From positions 4,209,001 through 4,273,000 of the forward strand of contig NC_062983.1 of assembly GCF_023078275.1 (NCBI RefSeq): a DNA stretch of 64,000 nt. The letters are read 5' to 3'. This document shows positions 20,230 to 30,420 of the stretch, piece by piece. The stretch's first letter is position 1; the number at the start of each line of letters is the position of its first letter. The translations under genes were made by a program, and so were the position numbers. Source of the stretch: Leguminivora glycinivorella (Eukaryota > Arthropoda > Insecta > Lepidoptera > Tortricidae). Under the pieces are notes generated by a model. It ran no database searches. It was not told the origin of the DNA and saw only the letters and a program-made list of their open reading frames with translations.

Positions 20230-20490
20230 GACGACCGGTCTGGCTCAGTCGGTAGTGACCCTGCCTGCTAAGCCGCGGTCCTGGGTTCGAATCCCGGTAA
20301 GGGCATTTATTTGTGTGATGATCACATATATTTGTTCCTGAGTCATGGATGTTTTCCTGTGTATATAAGTATGTATTTATCTATTTAAGTATGTATATCG
20401 TCGCTTAGCATCCATATTACAAGCTTTGCTTAGTTTGGGGCTAAGTTGATCTGTGTAAGGTGTCCCCAATATTTATTTATTATTTATTTA
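20230..20490 (+). mobile_element. SINE family 1, full length
   Basis: GACCGGTCTGGCTCAGTCGG (A box) and GGGTTCGAATCCCGGTAAGG (B box), then TTTGTTCCTGAGTCATGGAT, GTATATCGTCGCTTAGCAT and GGTGTCCCCAAT with a TTTATT tail. About 260 bp; it serves as the reference for other copies in the window. Confidence 0.9.
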
Positions 20491-20515
20491 TTCATACATA
20501 GATGAATTCAGACTG

Positions 20516-21035
20516 AATTCCTTGAATAGTCTAGCAGAGCTCATGAAAACGCTCAAGTTCCGGTGCCACTTAGCGATTAAGGATTGAAAGTAAAAAAAAT
20601 TGTGATAATATTGCCATTACAGGTTGCTATAGCAGACACCTTTGCTACATTATAATAATTGATGACTACTTTCTGCCAAATAATAAATGCATTACCTATG
20701 TTAATATACCTTGCAATATCTTTCTTAGCTGAGTTCCCACAACTGTATCATTTAAAACTAACAAGTTATTTATTAACGTAAATTATTGAATGATAGAATT
20801 ATTTGAATTATTAAATTATTTGAATATGTCAAAATTAAATAATATTATTTTGAATTATAATGACCAGATAAATTGTAGCATGTTATTATTTAAGTCTGCA
20901 AAAAATAAAAGCCTTTATTTTTAGTTTTTTTTATAGCTGTCACCACAAATTAACCCATATTATCTCACAGTCGACCGACATCCACTGAAGGAGAAAGGGG
21001 TGTTGAAATTCTTAACCCGTCACCACAAGGAGGCC
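20516..21035 (+). repeat. CACGCCTGTATCCC-family repeat split by about 300 bp
   Basis: GTTCCGGTGCCACTTAGCGA to ACAGGTTGCTATAG at 20516-20630 is the left half, and CTGTCACCACAAATTAACCC to AACCCGTCACCACAAGG at 20937-21030 the right. The AT-rich middle is not part of other copies and is probably an insertion. Confidence 0.55.
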
Positions 21036-21218
21036 TTTAATATTACAAATAATAAAGTTTTTTTTTGTTGTCCACAGATAACCTTGATATCACACGGCAG
21101 GGGTCTATCCGCTCTTCTCTTCTTCACAGAGGAGCACCTCAGCTTAATTTGCAATCAGGTATTTATTTTATATGTATATTATAACAATTTAGATTCTTGC
21201 TTATTGCAGACATATAGT

Positions 21219-21462
21219 CATCATCCTCCTTGCGTTATCCCGACTTTTGCCACGGCTCATGGGAGCCTGGGGTTCGTTTTTACGAAAGCGACTGCCATCT
21301 GACCTTCCAACTTTAAGGGTATCACGATGCTTTACCGAAAAGCGACTGGCAAATATCAAATTTTGCAAATGTTCCGCAAAACTCATTGGTACGAGCCGGG
21401 GATCGAATCCCGCCACCTCCGGATTGAAAGTCGCACGATCTTACTGCTAGGCCACCAGTGCT
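21219..21462 (-). mobile_element. SINE family 2, near full length
   Basis: On the minus strand: head (GGTGGCCTAGCAGTAAGATC), B box region GGGATTCGATCCCCGG, then GACTGGCAAATATC (as read on plus) and the 3' end at CATCATCCTCCTTGCG. It gives the uninterrupted order that proves the insertion at 15736-19038. Confidence 0.85.
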
Positions 21463-21670
21463 TTTTCCACCAAACAGAGCTGTTTTCCACTGCACTTTTT
21501 GCAGACATACCTAAAGTATGAAACATATTTAAAAACACTTAATAGGTATAGGTACGTCGAACGCGATAAAACATTAGTTTACCTTTTTTCCGACCAGATT
21601 ACTTAGACCGTGGTCACGGATGAGCAGTCGTTTCCGATATCATAAACGATCCGATAAAAATACATCCATA

Positions 21671-21850
21671 CTATAATATTATACTCGTAAATGGGAAAGT
21701 ATGTGTGTCTGTTTGTTTGTCCGTCTTTCACGGCAAAACGGAGCGACAAATTGTCGTGATTTTTTAAGTGAAGATACTTGAAGGGACGGAGAGTGACATA
21801 GGCTACTTTTTGTCTCTTTCTAACGCCAGCGAAGCCGCGGGAAAAAGCTA
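21671..21850 (+). repeat. Dispersed repeat (ATACTAATATTATAAATGGG ... AAAGCTAGTA family)
   Basis: Reads CGTAAATGGGAAAGTATGTG, GTCCGTCTTTCACGGCAAAA, GTGACATAGGCTACTTTTTG and GAAGCCGCGGGAAAAAGCTA. Other copies are at 28556, 31592, 37535, 38540, 54232 and 60218. The 28556 copy, sitting inside a SINE, defines both ends. Confidence 0.75.
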
Positions 21851-22371
21851 GTATTATATAGTTTTAAGCCATCATTACCACTTTAGTCTTAAAATTCTGT
21901 AAAAATTCATTTAAATTAATCTTCAAATCTTTTCCATTCCCAAAAATGTATGAATCAAAATCATTTTTTGAAGTCAATTTTACTAGCCAAATTAAGACAA
22001 AGAGTTGAAAGTATGAAATCGTTTTACACATGTGTGGATAAAATGCGTCATTTTTATCAGTTTTGAAATGTACAGCCTTCACTAGATGGCGGGGTGAAAG
22101 AAACATTGAAACGTATTCTTTCAATGCAAAAAACCTACTTAAACGTTTATCTCCAGCCAGGCTAACCGGTAAAGACTTAATCCTACATCCGTTTCGCCGG
22201 AGCCTAGTAATTTCATGGACAGGCTCACAAAAGGACTCAGTGAAACATGAAAGAAAGGCTTTCGTTTGAGATATGGAAACAAAGTAAGGCTTGGAAGTCT
22301 GTCACGACTCAGTGAGTAAGGTGTTTTATTATATTACTAGCTTTTGCCAACGGCTGCGCTTGAGTTAAATT
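21851..22371. other. No gene supported
   Basis: Two overlapping ORFs on opposite strands (21864-22124 minus, 22063-22269 plus) have no recognisable domain. Confidence 0.4.
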
Positions 22372-23199
22372 AAAAAACCGGCCAAGTGCGAGTCGGACTC
22401 GCCCACCGAGGGTTCCGTACAAACTTTCAATGGTTAAAATAATCATACTACTCATACTCATATTCATTTATTCATTCAACGCCATTTTACACGTCAAGAT
22501 TTGATTTAAAAAAATAATATTCATACAACAATAATACTTAGAGAATAAATAGACAGAAGATTGAAATTACAAAAATTTAGGCAATATTCACATAAAAAAT
22601 GCACAAAAATATTTTTCTAATTAGGTAATAAAAAAATTGTCATAGGTGTAGAACGGGTGCTCGACCAGCCAATTTTTTAAGCGATAGGTACTTAAAGTTC
22701 GACACACTTAGGCGCTTCAACCACATATTGCGGCAATTTATTATAGACGGCAGGGTCCATCACATGTGTTAATTTGACCGTAAATTGGATTTCGCCAATT
22801 TACGGTCGATACCTACTAACTTTCCGGCATTTCGAATGTTGTACTTGGAACACATGTTGTTAGTTTTGCCACAGAATATATGTATAATAGTACAAGTACA
22901 GAAGGCTCACTCCTTTGATGTTCACAAAATGACGCCATTCTAAATTCTTACCTACATTAACAAACGGACCGCACGCGAGCAGCCAACATTGAATTTTTCC
23001 CCTCACTAGCTCGGAAACACGTGTTTTGTCCTTTAATACCAGCGGGTAAAAACGCATTTTATCCACTAGTGCTTTAAAATTGATAAAAGTAGGTGAATCT
23101 AGTAATAAAGATCATTTACCACCTGTGGAACTACTGGAAGCAGCGATAAAAGAAAATCTTGCAGTACAAAAGGCGGACTTATGCTTTAAGGCATTCTCT

Positions 23200-23620
23200 A
23201 CTATGTTGATCTTTCTTTTATGCGGGGGGCTTCGCCCCCCGAGCCCTCCTTTATATGCTCTTAAGGGTCTCAAGAAAACCCTATCCCAACTTATTTTAAA
23301 TACTACGTTGATCTTTCTTTTATGCGGGGGCTTCGCCCCCGAGCCCCCCTTTATTTACTCTAAACGGTCACAAGAAAACCCTAACCCAACTTATTTTAAA
23401 TACTACGTTGATCTTTCTTTTTTGCGGGGGGCTTCGCCCCCCGAGCCCCCCCTTTATTTCCTCTGGAGGGTCACAAGAAAACCTTAACCCAACTTATTTT
23501 AAATACTACGTTGATCTGTCTTTTTTGTGGGGGGCTTCGATCGCCCCTGAGCCCCCCTTTATTTGCTCTTAAGGATCTCAAGAAAACCCTATCCCAACTT
23601 ATTTTAAATACTACTTTGAT
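23200..23620 (+). repeat. 102-bp tandem repeat, four units, GC hairpin in each
   Basis: GTTGATC recurs at 23205, 23308, 23408 and 23510, with a variant at 23615. Each unit has CTTTTATGCGGGGGGCTTCG followed by CCCCCCGAGCCCCCC, forming a G6-7/C6-7 hairpin with a CTTCG-type loop, and the phrase CCCAACTTATTTTAAATAC. The third and fourth units carry loop changes. The ORFs crossing it are by-products. Confidence 0.85.
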
Positions 23621-23627
23621 CTTTTTA

Positions 23628-24148
23628 GTAGTTCCAGTTCATATCTTCCGGCTCCATCATCAGACCTTAAAACCTAATCGTAGTCAAAGTTCATTACAAG
23701 ACTTTTCTAAGAAACCCAAAAACTACTATGATACGATGTTCTATCATGTAGTTCCAGTTCATATCTTCCGGCTCCATCATCAGACCTTGAAACCTAATCG
23801 TAGTCAAAGTTCATTACAAGACTTTTCTAAGAAACGCAAAAACAGCTATGATACGATGTTACATCATGTAGTTCCAGTTCATATCTTCCGGCTTCATCAT
23901 CAGACCTTGAAACCTTATCGTAGTCAAAGTTCGTTTCAAGACTTTTCTAAGAAACCCAAAAACTGCTATGATACGATGTTTCATCATGTAGTTCCAGTTC
24001 ATATCTTCCGGCTCCATCATCAGACCTTGAAACCTAATCGTAGTCAAAGTTCATTACAAGACTTTTTTAAGAAACCCAAAAACAGCTATGATACGATGTT
24101 CCATCATGTAGTTCCAGTTCATATCTTCCGGCTCCATCATCAGATCAG
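23628..24148 (+). repeat. 120-bp tandem repeat, 4.3 units
   Basis: GTTCCAGTTCATATCTTCCG recurs every 120 bp from about 23631 to 24111; each unit contains CCATCATCAGACC (TCATCATCAG in one). Because 120 is a multiple of 3 and one frame lacks stops, a 250-residue ORF appears with a 40-residue repeat (VPVHIFRLHHQTLKPNRSQS...). Base changes between units fall in all codon positions. I see no start context or domain, so I treat it as a minisatellite. Confidence 0.85.
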
Positions 24149-24602
24149 TTCAACAGTACCATATTATTGTACTGTCATCAGAACTACATACAGCTGCCAA
24201 TTATCATTACGCTACGATCCTTGGAAGATGGTTAAATTAGCCTCCGTAGATTCCATTACATAGTTAGTTACATACACGACGACCTAATAAAAGCGTGTTA
24301 ATATTAATTTTAGCGCCATCTAGCTGAGCCCTTCTTCTGTGTGGTACTGAGGTAAGTACGTTTTATTCTTAGACTTTATCTGTCTATACGGAGTTATATA
24401 TGTCTTTGACTAGAAGTATAGGTACTCTAATGAGTATTATTGTATTTAGCGCCGTCTCTCGGCAAAATTTACTAAGTAATTTACGCGACTTGAGACTTGT
24501 GCGAACCTTTAGGCATGGAAAGTCACATGAAAAGTTGTCGAAACTAATAATAGATGGCGCTGCATTTAAATTTCTTGACTGATAACTCTAATACTAAATT
24601 GA

Positions 24603-24934
24603 ATATACTCTAAGGTAGAGCAGAGTCTAATACCTCCGCTTTACAAAAGACCGCAATCAAGTAGCACTAGACTTTACTCATTGTTGTGTTCCTGCCGGTG
24701 AGTAAGGCAGCCAGAGCTCAACGAGGGTGCGGTACTCCTTCCTTCCTTCCCCCTCCTTCCTTCAGTCGTCGGCACCCAGGCCCCTTCTAAGTACAGGTTT
24801 GTACAAGTTTCTAATGAGTCGAGTCGGCAACGCACATGTGCCACTCCTTGAGTGGCAGGCGTCCATATGTAACAGTCACCGCTTTCCATCAGGCGGACCG
24901 TATGCATGTTTGCCACCTACGTGGTACGAAAAAA
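24603..24934 (+). mobile_element. A-tailed dispersed element (GGCGGACCGTATGC family)
   Basis: Runs from GGTAGAGCAGAGTCTAA through GAGCTCAACGAGGGTGCGGT, a CCTTCCTT tract, GTCGGCAACGCACATG and ATCAGGCGGACCGTATGC to GCCACCTACGTGGTACGAAA and an A run. Copies: 32180, 47411 (plus) and 29786, 34868, 41976 (minus). The 3' A run and 5' truncations indicate retrotransposition. Confidence 0.75.
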
Positions 24935-25109
24935 AACTCTCGACGAATTCACCTTAAACATTAAAAACTAAATCAAAATCGATTGATTCGTTCGGGAGCT
25001 ATGATGCCAGACAGACATGTCAAGCGTCAAACCTATTATTATTATAATATTTTTGCGTTGGTGGTTAAAAACAAGAAACCTCCTTCAAAACTATAATAAA
25101 ACACAACTT

Positions 25110-26030
25110 TCTATGAAAATCGGTAAAGTGCGAGTCGGATTTCGACATTTCCATACAAAAAGGTCATGAGCGCCTGACTACACTAGATTTGTACTTTAAA
25201 GATTTTGCGTATATTTTGGAAACTATAAGAGATAGAGCAAATAGACTTCAGATTTTGGTTGTCGGTGGCACAATTTTTTTGTTTTCGTATATATACACCA
25301 TTTTTTGGACCTATTAGGGCAATATTATGGTCAGTGCAGTTCTAAACAGTCGTAAGCGCCTCTTTTTTAGTAGGAACTTAAGTCATTTTGGCAAATGCTT
25401 AAAATTTTTAACAATTTCTAAACAGAAATGAATTTATTTCTACCTGTCCATGGCGCTCACAAAATTTCAAAACATTTAGTAAGTACTTGCAGCGGCAGTG
25501 AGTGAAAAATCTCAATTTGAGTTTTTTTCTCTTAAGTCCGACTTACGCTTGACTGTAGATTTCTAATAGGTTTTCCTGTAATCTACAGGTAGAGGGCTAT
25601 CTCGTGTATTTTTTTGAAAATTTTCCGCTAGGTAGTTTCGGAGATAAGGGGGGGGGAATGGTAATTTTTTGCTTATTTTCTTAAATTACTTCTAAATTAC
25701 CAAAATAAAAACTATAAAAAAAATATATTTGAGATGCTTATAAAATGCTCTTTCATTTGATATTTAACACAATATAGTTCTAATAACTTTGATTTTTAAT
25801 TGTCAATTTTACCCCCCAAAAGTGGCCCCTATGATTAAATTTCGTTTAATTTCATTTAATTATATTACATGTCCGTCTTTGGGCCACTTGTTTACATACG
25901 TGTGCCAAATTTCAAGTAAATCGGTCTAGTAGTTTCGGAGAAATCGGCTGTGACAGAGGGACAGACAGACACGCGAGTGATCCTATAAGGGTTCCGTTTT
26001 TCCTCTTTGAGGTACGGAACCCTAAAAATT
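25110..26030 (+). repeat. Dispersed repeat ending GGTACGGAACCCTAAAAA (~920 bp)
   Basis: Starts AAAGTGCGAGTCGGATTTCG, has GACAGAGGGACAGACAGACA and GGGTTCCGTTTTTCCTCTTT near the end. The matching copy at 47930-48279 plus 52275-52848 is interrupted by the 4.0-kb element; the two parts sum to the same length. Confidence 0.8.
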
Positions 26031-26138
26031 GCGGAATGCTACATATAAATTTTCACCTCCATTATAGGTAATTCGGGGGTTAAAAAGAGACAAATTGGGT
26101 TAAATTGTGGTGTAGGCGAGAGGCTGCCAAGCTGTCAC

Positions 26139-26366
26139 CACAGTATAATAAAAAGTACTATCGTACAGTATGGCCACTCTCGCTCCCCTATGAAAGTGCC
26201 GCCCACCCCCTCTCGGTTACCTCACAGTTACCACCTGTCAAAAACGCAAACAGTCGACCTGATATTTCACACATACAAGCATAGTACGCGTTCACCTACA
26301 CGAGCTTAGACTGTGTGCTAGGAATGCGCCTCTTTCATATATTTGATCGCCAGTGTCCGAGGTGTG
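26139..26366 (+). repeat. Dispersed 235-bp repeat (GTGGCCACTC family)
   Basis: Same order as 14603: ACAGTATAATAAAAAGTACT, GTATGGCCACTCTCGCTCCC, then CGCCAGTGTCCGAGGTGTG. It is followed directly by a reversed fragment of the CACGCCTGTATCCC family (about 26368-26480). Confidence 0.7.
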
Positions 26367-26528
26367 CTGTCACTGCAATGCCACAGTTTCGTTTTCTTTT
26401 AACCCTTTATTTGCCAAGAGTGGCCCTGAAGCTTTAGTGGTTTCATGTGCTCTGCCTACCCTTTTATGGGATACAGGTGTGAACATCCGAAAAATCTACT
26501 ATAGATCCATTATACATAAAAAAAGTCA

Positions 26529-26648
26529 AATCAATTTAAACTGTAGATCTACGCTATTACTCCGGTCAATGATATATTGGAAGACGTCCAAACACAAAAA
26601 ACAAATCAATTTAAACTGTAGATCTACGCTATTACTCCGGTCAATGAT
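26529..26648 (+). repeat. Direct tandem pair beside a MITE
   Basis: AAATCAATTTAAACTGTAGA ... CGGTCAATGAT (about 48 bp) occurs at 26527 and again at 26600, separated by about 25 bp with an A-rich start in each. Confidence 0.7.
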
Positions 26649-26789
26649 AATTGGACGTAGTTACGCAATAACGTTCCAATCCACATCAAATTGTCATTAA
26701 GTTTTAGACCTTGTATGAAAAACAAAAGTCTTTCATTTCAATGACAACTTCAGATGGATTGGAACGTTTTTGCGTAACTACGTCCAATT
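26649..26789. mobile_element. Foldback MITE (141 bp)
   Basis: Ends AATTGGACGTAGTTACGCAA and its reverse complement TTGCGTAACTACGTCCAATT are perfect over 20 bp; the arms continue with AACGTTCCAATCCA. No clear target duplication. Confidence 0.8.
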
Positions 26790-26817
26790 GTAGTTACACG
26801 TATGATATTAATAAGAC

Positions 26818-27010
26818 TTAGGACATTCTGACACAGATAGACAACATCCCTGGGTGAGATCAAGAAGGTTTCTGTTGAGGCATACATTTAATTTTATGGT
26901 TGAGGGTACACAGACAACTACAAAATATGATACACAAATACTTAAATATGTACTTACATAGAAGACATTTATTTTATAACTCAAGAACAAAATATATGTG
27001 CTAAGTACTA
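26818..27010 (-). mobile_element. SINE family 1-like, 3' part, diverged
   Basis: GGACATTCTGACACAGATAG, TACACAGACAACTACAAAAT and TTACATAGAAGACATT follow the family body order at lower similarity. Confidence 0.45.
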
Positions 27011-27219
27011 ACAAATAAAATGTTAATGCTGCTGCCTACTGATGGGCATGCATTGTACGAAAAACAAGTTTTTTTGTTGCAAAAAAATCATTTTTGGCAC
27101 AAGCTTTTATTACTGACTGCACTTTTCTTTCAAAAGTTCCGAGACGTTTCTAAAAACCCCTTACTCGCCATCGATTATGAAACGTCGTATTTACATGGAT
27201 TCCTATGATAGGAGTTCCT

Positions 27220-27420
27220 ATGACCACCTTTCTGCTCCATCATCAGATCAGCTCCATGACACCATAAATAATGTTGCACTGTCACGCGATTTACATATGT
27301 GTGCAAAATTTCAACTCAATCGGAAACCGGGAAGTGGGTCAAATTTAACTTCTATGTTTTGACCCAAACTGACATACCTACAAACAAGGCAAGTTGAATA
27401 AAAGCTTGTAATGCTGCTTG
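27220..27420 (+). repeat. Retroelement 3' segment with CTCCATCATCAGATCAG
   Basis: CCATCATCAGATCAGCTCC, TTTCAACTCAATCGGAAACC, GGGAAGTGGGTCAAATTTAA, then AATAAAAGCTTGTAA. It resembles lepidopteran LINE 3' regions and shares the CCATCATCAG core with both minisatellites. Confidence 0.5.
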
Positions 27421-27493
27421 GAACCCTAACACGAAAGGAAGAAGATACACATAAATTCTCTTACCCTGGTTCGAACCAACCTTTATTCAAAAC

Positions 27494-27672
27494 GGGTTTT
27501 CTGGTAACTTACATAGGTGACGATTTCATCACAGATAATATATGCACCGTGTGTTAGGGTGATCCCTGCGACCCGTGTTCTCATATCCAGACGCGGGAAC
27601 AAGGGTAACCCTTTACCTGCTTCTACTTCTCCCACTTGCATGATCGTAGCAAGAGTGAAGGAGATGGCAATA
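27494..27672 (-). other. Short unrecognised ORF, probably repeat-derived
   Basis: The minus frame reads RRNIAISFTLATIMQVGEVE, then AGKGLPLFPRLDMRTRVAGI, then TLTHGAYIICDEIVTY, followed by a stop after QKTRFE. The phrasing is protein-like and a GTAAGT follows VTY's codons, so a host exon is conceivable, but flanking repeat tails and lack of a start favour a repeat origin. No function is claimed. Confidence 0.3.
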
Positions 27673-27699
27673 TTGCGTCGTTAGTTTAGAATTTAGATT

Positions 27700-28450
27700 A
27701 CTGGCCATATAGGTCGCCAAGTTAATCAAAATTTCTACACCTTCCAGTCAATGAATCCGCCCAAAGTTTCCCTAGTTAATATTACTCGTATTTGTGTCGA
27801 AGTCTAGTCAATGTTCCCTCTTTGTCGCTTAACATAATGATGAGATTGCCTTACATATTTATACGGCCTGTCAAAGCGACAAACAGGGCCTTGTGAACGA
27901 CATCAATTTAACGTTTCTTTACGCCTCGTGCTTTAAAAATCCGGCAACGCTCAAACATTCACTTTTGTAACCACTTTCGAATAAATCTATAATATTTCTA
28001 CTTAGAAAGTAGTAAACAATAATTTACCCTGTGTAACAAATAACTATTCAATAAAATCTACCTCAAAAGCGCTCAAAAATACAACAGCCAAACAAATATA
28101 ACTGAAACTGACTAAACGATTAAACAAACAACGATGGAAACAAACAACTGCATGATGTGATTAACTTTCGTGTATATACACGCCAAATAAAACTCAATAA
28201 AATTTTGAATGTGAATATATCAGAAAATATATCAGAAAAAGGAAAAGTTAACAAAAAATGTGAACGACAGGACGATGCGCGAACAGCGATTGTTTTTTTG
28301 CTATTGCATCGAGAATGTTCGAGGTTTTTTTATCACGTTTTTGTAGTGACATTCTAGTTGTCGATTTGATCGAGAAGGGTTTGACGTAGTTGCAGTTAGC
28401 AGTTAAAACAAGTTTTAAGTTAGGTATTACCTACTTTCTGTTTATGACAA
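27700..28450. other. No gene seen
   Basis: AT-rich intergenic DNA; the 66-residue ORF at 28157-28357 has no features. Confidence 0.45.
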
Positions 28451-28451
28451 T

Positions 28452-28838
28452 ATATTGGACGACATCTTACACAGATCAACCTAGCCCCAAACTAAGCAAA
28501 GCTTGTACTATGGGTGCTAAGCGACGATATACATACTTATATAGATAAATATATCCATACTAATATTATAAATGGGAAAGTGTGTGTGTCTGTTTGTATG
28601 TCCGTCTTTCACGGCAAAACGGAGCGACGAATTGACGTGATTTCTTAAGTGTAGATAGTTGGAGGGATGGAGAGTGACATAGGCTACTTTTTCTCTCTCT
28701 CTAATGCGAGCGAAGCCGAGGGCAAAAGCTAGTACGTTTATACATAGAAAACAACCATGACTCAAATAAATTTCCTCGATTCGAACCTGGGGCCGTGGCT
28801 TAGTAGGCACTACCAACTACGCCAGACCGGTCGTCAAA
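28452..28838 (-). mobile_element. SINE family 1, split by a younger repeat
   Basis: Left part (28452-28555) ends in AGATAAATA, and the right part (28734-28838) resumes TTTATACATAGAAAAC and ends with the tRNA-like head (GACCGGTCGTC). The join is the normal SINE order once 28556-28733 is removed. Confidence 0.8.
28556..28733 (+). mobile_element. 178-bp repeat inserted in a SINE
   Basis: TATCCATACTAATATTATAA at the left end and GAGGGCAAAAGCTAGTA at the right end are sharp because the interrupted SINE is known. TA lies at both borders. This defines the ends of the family seen at 21671, 31592, 38540, 54232 and 60218. Confidence 0.75.
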
Positions 28839-28875
28839 TGATGTCTCGAATATGAGTGAAAATACCTATAGGTAT

Positions 28876-29023
28876 ATCATCATCATCCTCCTTGCGTTAT
28901 CCCGGCATTCGCCACGGCTCATGGGAGCCTGGGATCCATATTAGTTCCGAAAAACTGATTGGTCTGGGTCTAACCCGCGACCTCCGGATTAAAAGTCACA
29001 CGCTTTTATCGCTAGACCGCTCC
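28876..29023 (-). mobile_element. SINE family 2, internally deleted
   Basis: Retains the 3' end (CATCATCATCCTCCTTGCGT, GCCACGGCTCATGGGAGCCT) and the head (CACACGCTTTTATCGCTAGA); the middle of about 100 bp is missing. Confidence 0.75.
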
Positions 29024-29062
29024 TACATATTATTTAGTATAGTATGAATCAACGTTGTGTCG

Positions 29063-29137
29063 TATCAGGAAGTCAAAAGGAAGGCAGAAGACCGGCACGC
29101 ATGGAAGTTGCTCCACCGACAAGAGTCCAACTCCTAA
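29063..29137 (+). pseudogene. RTE-type ORF2 C-terminal scrap
   Basis: The frame reads VKRKAEDRHAWKLLHRQESN S and stops at 29135-29137, followed by ATGATTGATGATGATGATGA. The AEDRxxWKxLx ending and (GAT)n tail are typical of lepidopteran RTE-like LINEs. Confidence 0.55.
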
Positions 29138-29139
29138 AT

Positions 29140-29785
29140 GATTGATGATGATGATGAATCAAAGTCATGTACATGACTGACATAACAACGCACAGCCGAA
29201 ACTGCTGCTGGTCATAGTTTCCAAATTCGGCATGTAGGTTCCTTATAAGGTGTAGAAGAGCAATAGGAAAGGATTTTTCAAAATTTACCTGGGGGTGAAA
29301 TGGGGGTCCAAAGTTTTTATGGGAAAACAAGATTAGATTAGTACGCGGGCGAAGCCGCGGGAAATAGCTAGTTAAGCATGATCTCTTAATCACGCATAGG
29401 TATAAAGCGCGTGCTTGAAAAATGGCGTTCAGGTTTAGAGATAATACAGGAATAACAGGAATAAAACAAGTCAGTATCCATTTTACGATTACATGGGAGT
29501 TCACTTGAAAACCGGCCCTTTTGAAATCCCACGGGATGTATTATGAGATGACAAGCGCGAAAATGGAGATAGGGACTGTGATCTCATAAATTCGGCGGTA
29601 CAAAGAAAATTTTATTTGTCTTTTAATAATACCGTGTGAGAAATCAAATGAAAGGGCGTTATAGGGATACATGGGTAATACGGGAAGGATTTCACAACCC
29701 CTTTTCTCCCGTGGGTGTCGTCGATGTCGACAGTGTAATTTGGGTTCAATCGTAGCGTAGGCAATGTGTAGCCTCCTTTTTTTTA
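29140..29785. repeat. Dispersed repeats, partial
   Basis: CATATCAACGCACAGCCGAA-type text (29180-29520) is shared with 59360-59520, including GTAGGTTCCTTATA and GGGGGTCCAAAGTTTTTATG. Around 29690-29770 is a piece of the CACGCCTGTATCCC family. The 143-residue minus ORF (29073-29504) crosses this repeat and is not a gene. Confidence 0.5.
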
Positions 29786-29905
29786 ATACCAAGTCGGTGG
29801 CAAACAGGTATACGGCCCGCCTGATCGAAAGTGGTCACCGTAACCTTTGGACGCCTGCAACTCAAAGGGTGTCACATGCAATCTATTAGAAACTTGTACA
29901 CTCCT
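29786..29905 (-). mobile_element. A-tailed element, 5'-truncated copy
   Basis: TTTTTAATACCAAGTCGGTG, GCAAACAGGTATACGGCCCG and CTGCAACTCAAAGGGTGTCA. Only the 3' third of the family remains. Confidence 0.65.
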
Positions 29906-29999
29906 TTTTTCGGTTTATTTCGACCAGTTCATTGCTAAGGGCGGCACTGACACCTGAGCAGTTTCATGTGCAATACAGGCGTGTACTACATACTGTCCA

Positions 30000-30418
30000 T
30001 CAACAATAATTTTTCTCCGGATATACAGTGCTCTAATGTGGCTTGGCAAACTTGGTCTCGAAGATCGGCACATATGTCACAGAGTGGAGATGTCCAGACG
30101 GGTTGCCGGTATACGTGTAGGGGGACTTAGGACGCGTCCTTAGGGTGGCGCTTAGTTTCCAGGTTTTCTACCGCTGCTTTTCCATTAAATAAAAGTATTT
30201 ACCACAAAACAATTTCATTTTTGTCTACAGTGGATTCATCCTTACTTGTCCAATAATATAAACAAACGAAACGTCAAATACGAAAGAACTAGTGTCTGGA
30301 AGTGACGATAAAAAAAAAAACAAAATTAAAAATTTTGAAAAAACTCACGACGGAGACCTTAGTTAAAAAGGATAAAATAATACTTGAAGAAATTGTGAAA
30401 CAAGAGTTAATTATCAAG
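30000..30418. other. No gene seen
   Basis: Unassigned AT-rich DNA between two mobile elements. Confidence 0.4.
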
Positions 30419-30420
30419 TA

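Larger units (their letters stand above)
22372..26030 (+). repeat. Inner segmental duplication, copy A'
   Basis: Begins AAAAAACCGGCCAAGTGCGA and ends GGTACGGAACCCTAAAAA. Blocks 22372-22735, 22735-22996, 22996-23170, 24583-24605 and 24605-26030 match parts of 45316-52850, mostly in the same order and always in the same orientation. One module (22996-23170, TTTTTCCCCTCACTAGCTCG) sits at a different place in the other copy. A' alone carries the minisatellites at 23200-24148. Confidence 0.8.

Noticed and set aside
20230..20310. tRNA gene
   Set aside because: A and B boxes are good, but the segment continues into a 260-bp body shared by several copies; it is a SINE head. The same applies to 3765, 5658, 6363, 33871, 36529, 61284 and 62988.
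23200..23620. Rho-independent terminators or a CRISPR array
   Set aside because: The GC hairpins lie in tandem 102-bp units without unique spacers, in an insect-type genome; tandem duplication explains them.
23511..24263. 250-codon ORF with 40-residue repeats
   Set aside because: The 120-bp minisatellite has a period divisible by 3 and one stop-free frame. No start context, splice context or domain is visible, and changes are spread over codon positions.
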